DNA of 5,528 nt from an uncultured Allobaculum sp. (GTDB taxonomy: Bacteria; Bacillota_I; Bacilli_A; Erysipelotrichales; Erysipelotrichaceae). The stretch spans positions 1 through 5,528 of the forward strand of contig CAOKFJ010000144.1 of the NCBI GenBank assembly GCA_948467695.1, read 5' to 3'. The translations under genes were made by a program, and so were the position numbers. This document shows positions 5,099 through 5,528 of this stretch, piece by piece; position 1 is the first letter of the stretch; each line of letters begins with the position of its first letter. A model generated the notes under the pieces. The model did no database searches. It saw only the letters and a program-made list of their open reading frames with translations, and was not told where the DNA came from.

Positions 5099-5127
5099 TT
5101 GATATAGAATCGATGCCACATTACAAT
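5099..5127 (+). promoter_or_regulatory. Sigma-A type promoter of the GH32 gene
   Basis: -35 is TTGATA (5099-5104, five of six consensus bases) and -10 is TACAAT (5122-5127, five of six), with the ideal 17-base spacer. Transcription should start near 5134, about 45 bases before the ATG. Confidence 0.8.
5105..5118. promoter_or_regulatory. LacI/CcpA-type operator copy 3, between -35 and -10 of the GH32 promoter
   Basis: TAGAATCGATGCCA shares AATCGA and the final CA with the other two copies. It fits the cre consensus except for the A at the usually fixed G of the left arm. It begins right after the -35 hexamer and fills most of the 17-base spacer, so a bound regulator would exclude RNA polymerase. 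Confidence 0.55.
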
Positions 5128-5178
5128 ACAGCCATAAAGCAACAGCAGGATTCACATAAAGTGTGAAAGGAGAAATAT

Positions 5179-5528
5179 ATGAATCAGTTGATCCATGATC
5201 AATTTGAAAATGCGCTCGACGCGCAGCACCGAAAGCACGCTGCAAAATCCGCGGATCGTCTGGCGTATCATCTGATGCCTCCGACAGGATGGCTCAATGA
5301 TCCCAATGGTCTGCACGAAAAAGATGGTGTGACGCATATCTACTATCAGTTCGCTCCGCAGAATGCCCACGGCACTGGGAAAAAAGGATGGGGTCAGTAC
5401 TCCACGCGAAATTTCGTTGATTTCAAGGAAGAACCTGTCGCGGTGTATCCCGATTGCGAACTCGACGAAGGCGGCGCATATTCCGGAAGCGCGTATGTGG
5501 AAGATGATGGAACGGTATCTTTCTACTA
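5179..5528 (+). CDS. scrB: Glycoside hydrolase family 32, sucrose-6-phosphate hydrolase/invertase type (runs off right edge)
   Basis: The first 116 residues are visible. HLMPPTGWLNDPNGL (31-45) is the family 32 hallmark, with Asp41 as the expected nucleophile in the five-bladed propeller. IYYQFAPQNA (54-63), GWGQYSTRNFVDFKEEPVAVYPD (70-92) and GGAYSGSAYVEDDGTVSFY (98-116) follow in the usual order and spacing. Family members cleave beta-fructosides. Absence of a signal peptide indicates a cytoplasmic enzyme, which most often means sucrose-6-phosphate hydrolase acting after PTS uptake, and the symbol is given on that basis. Plain sucrose or short fructans remain possible because no transporter gene is in view. 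The ATG at 5179 follows AAAGGAG (5166-5172) by 6 bases. A strong promoter with LacI/CcpA-type operators lies just upstream, as expected for a sugar-induced, catabolite-repressed gene. The catalytic acid/base Glu and the C-terminal beta-sandwich lie beyond the window. Confidence 0.92.
   Translation, partial: MNQLIHDQFENALDAQHRKHAAKSADRLAYHLMPPTGWLNDPNGLHEKDGVTHIYYQFAPQNAHGTGKKGWGQYSTRNFVDFKEEPVAVYPDCELDEGGAYSGSAYVEDDGTVSFY

Noticed and set aside
1..5528. Mobile element, CRISPR array, tRNA or toxin-antitoxin pair
   Set aside because: No transposase or integrase, terminal repeats, regularly spaced repeats, cloverleaf, or toxin-like gene pair could be seen on either strand.

Overview
The window is ordinary chromosomal DNA of a low-to-mid GC Gram-positive bacterium, probably a gut-type member of the Bacillota. 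An Erysipelotrichia-like lineage is a guess from gene content and base composition, not something the sequence proves. The supporting signs are strong AGGAG-type ribosome sites, an ECF-type vitamin/nutrient transporter subunit, LacI/CcpA-type operators, and a cytoplasmic family 32 sugar hydrolase. There is no sign of phage, insertion sequence, CRISPR array, tRNA or rRNA.

Layout. Left part, minus strand (1-1559): a promoter at about 1531-1559 drives an ECF transporter S component (938-1495, TTG start). A P-loop kinase of the uridine kinase family follows (291-941), overlapping it by 4 bases. After a 219-base gap comes the N-terminus of a probable DUF362 protein that runs off the left edge (1-71).

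Middle part, plus strand (1712-3710): an extended -10 promoter precedes three tightly packed genes. They encode a J-domain protein with helical flanks (1724-2515), a small stand-alone HIRAN-domain protein (2503-2892) and a TPR/Sel1-like helical repeat protein (2892-3557). A long intrinsic terminator closes the unit (3652-3710). This cassette is the least explained and most interesting part of the window. Its domains suggest Hsp70 (DnaK) recruitment, binding of DNA ends or single strands, and a protein-interaction scaffold, but no function can be assigned from sequence alone.

Right part, plus strand (3764-5528): an L-asparaginase of the type II sequence class without a signal peptide (3879-4886) has a perfect 8-bp hairpin directly before its ribosome site and an intrinsic terminator after it. 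Next is a 291-base regulatory region with a consensus-like promoter and three LacI/CcpA-type operator repeats, one lying exactly between -35 and -10. It leads into the start of a GH32 sucrose-6-phosphate hydrolase/invertase-type gene that runs off the right edge.

The transporter-kinase pair probably works as import followed by phosphorylation. The asparaginase and GH32 genes are independent catabolic units.
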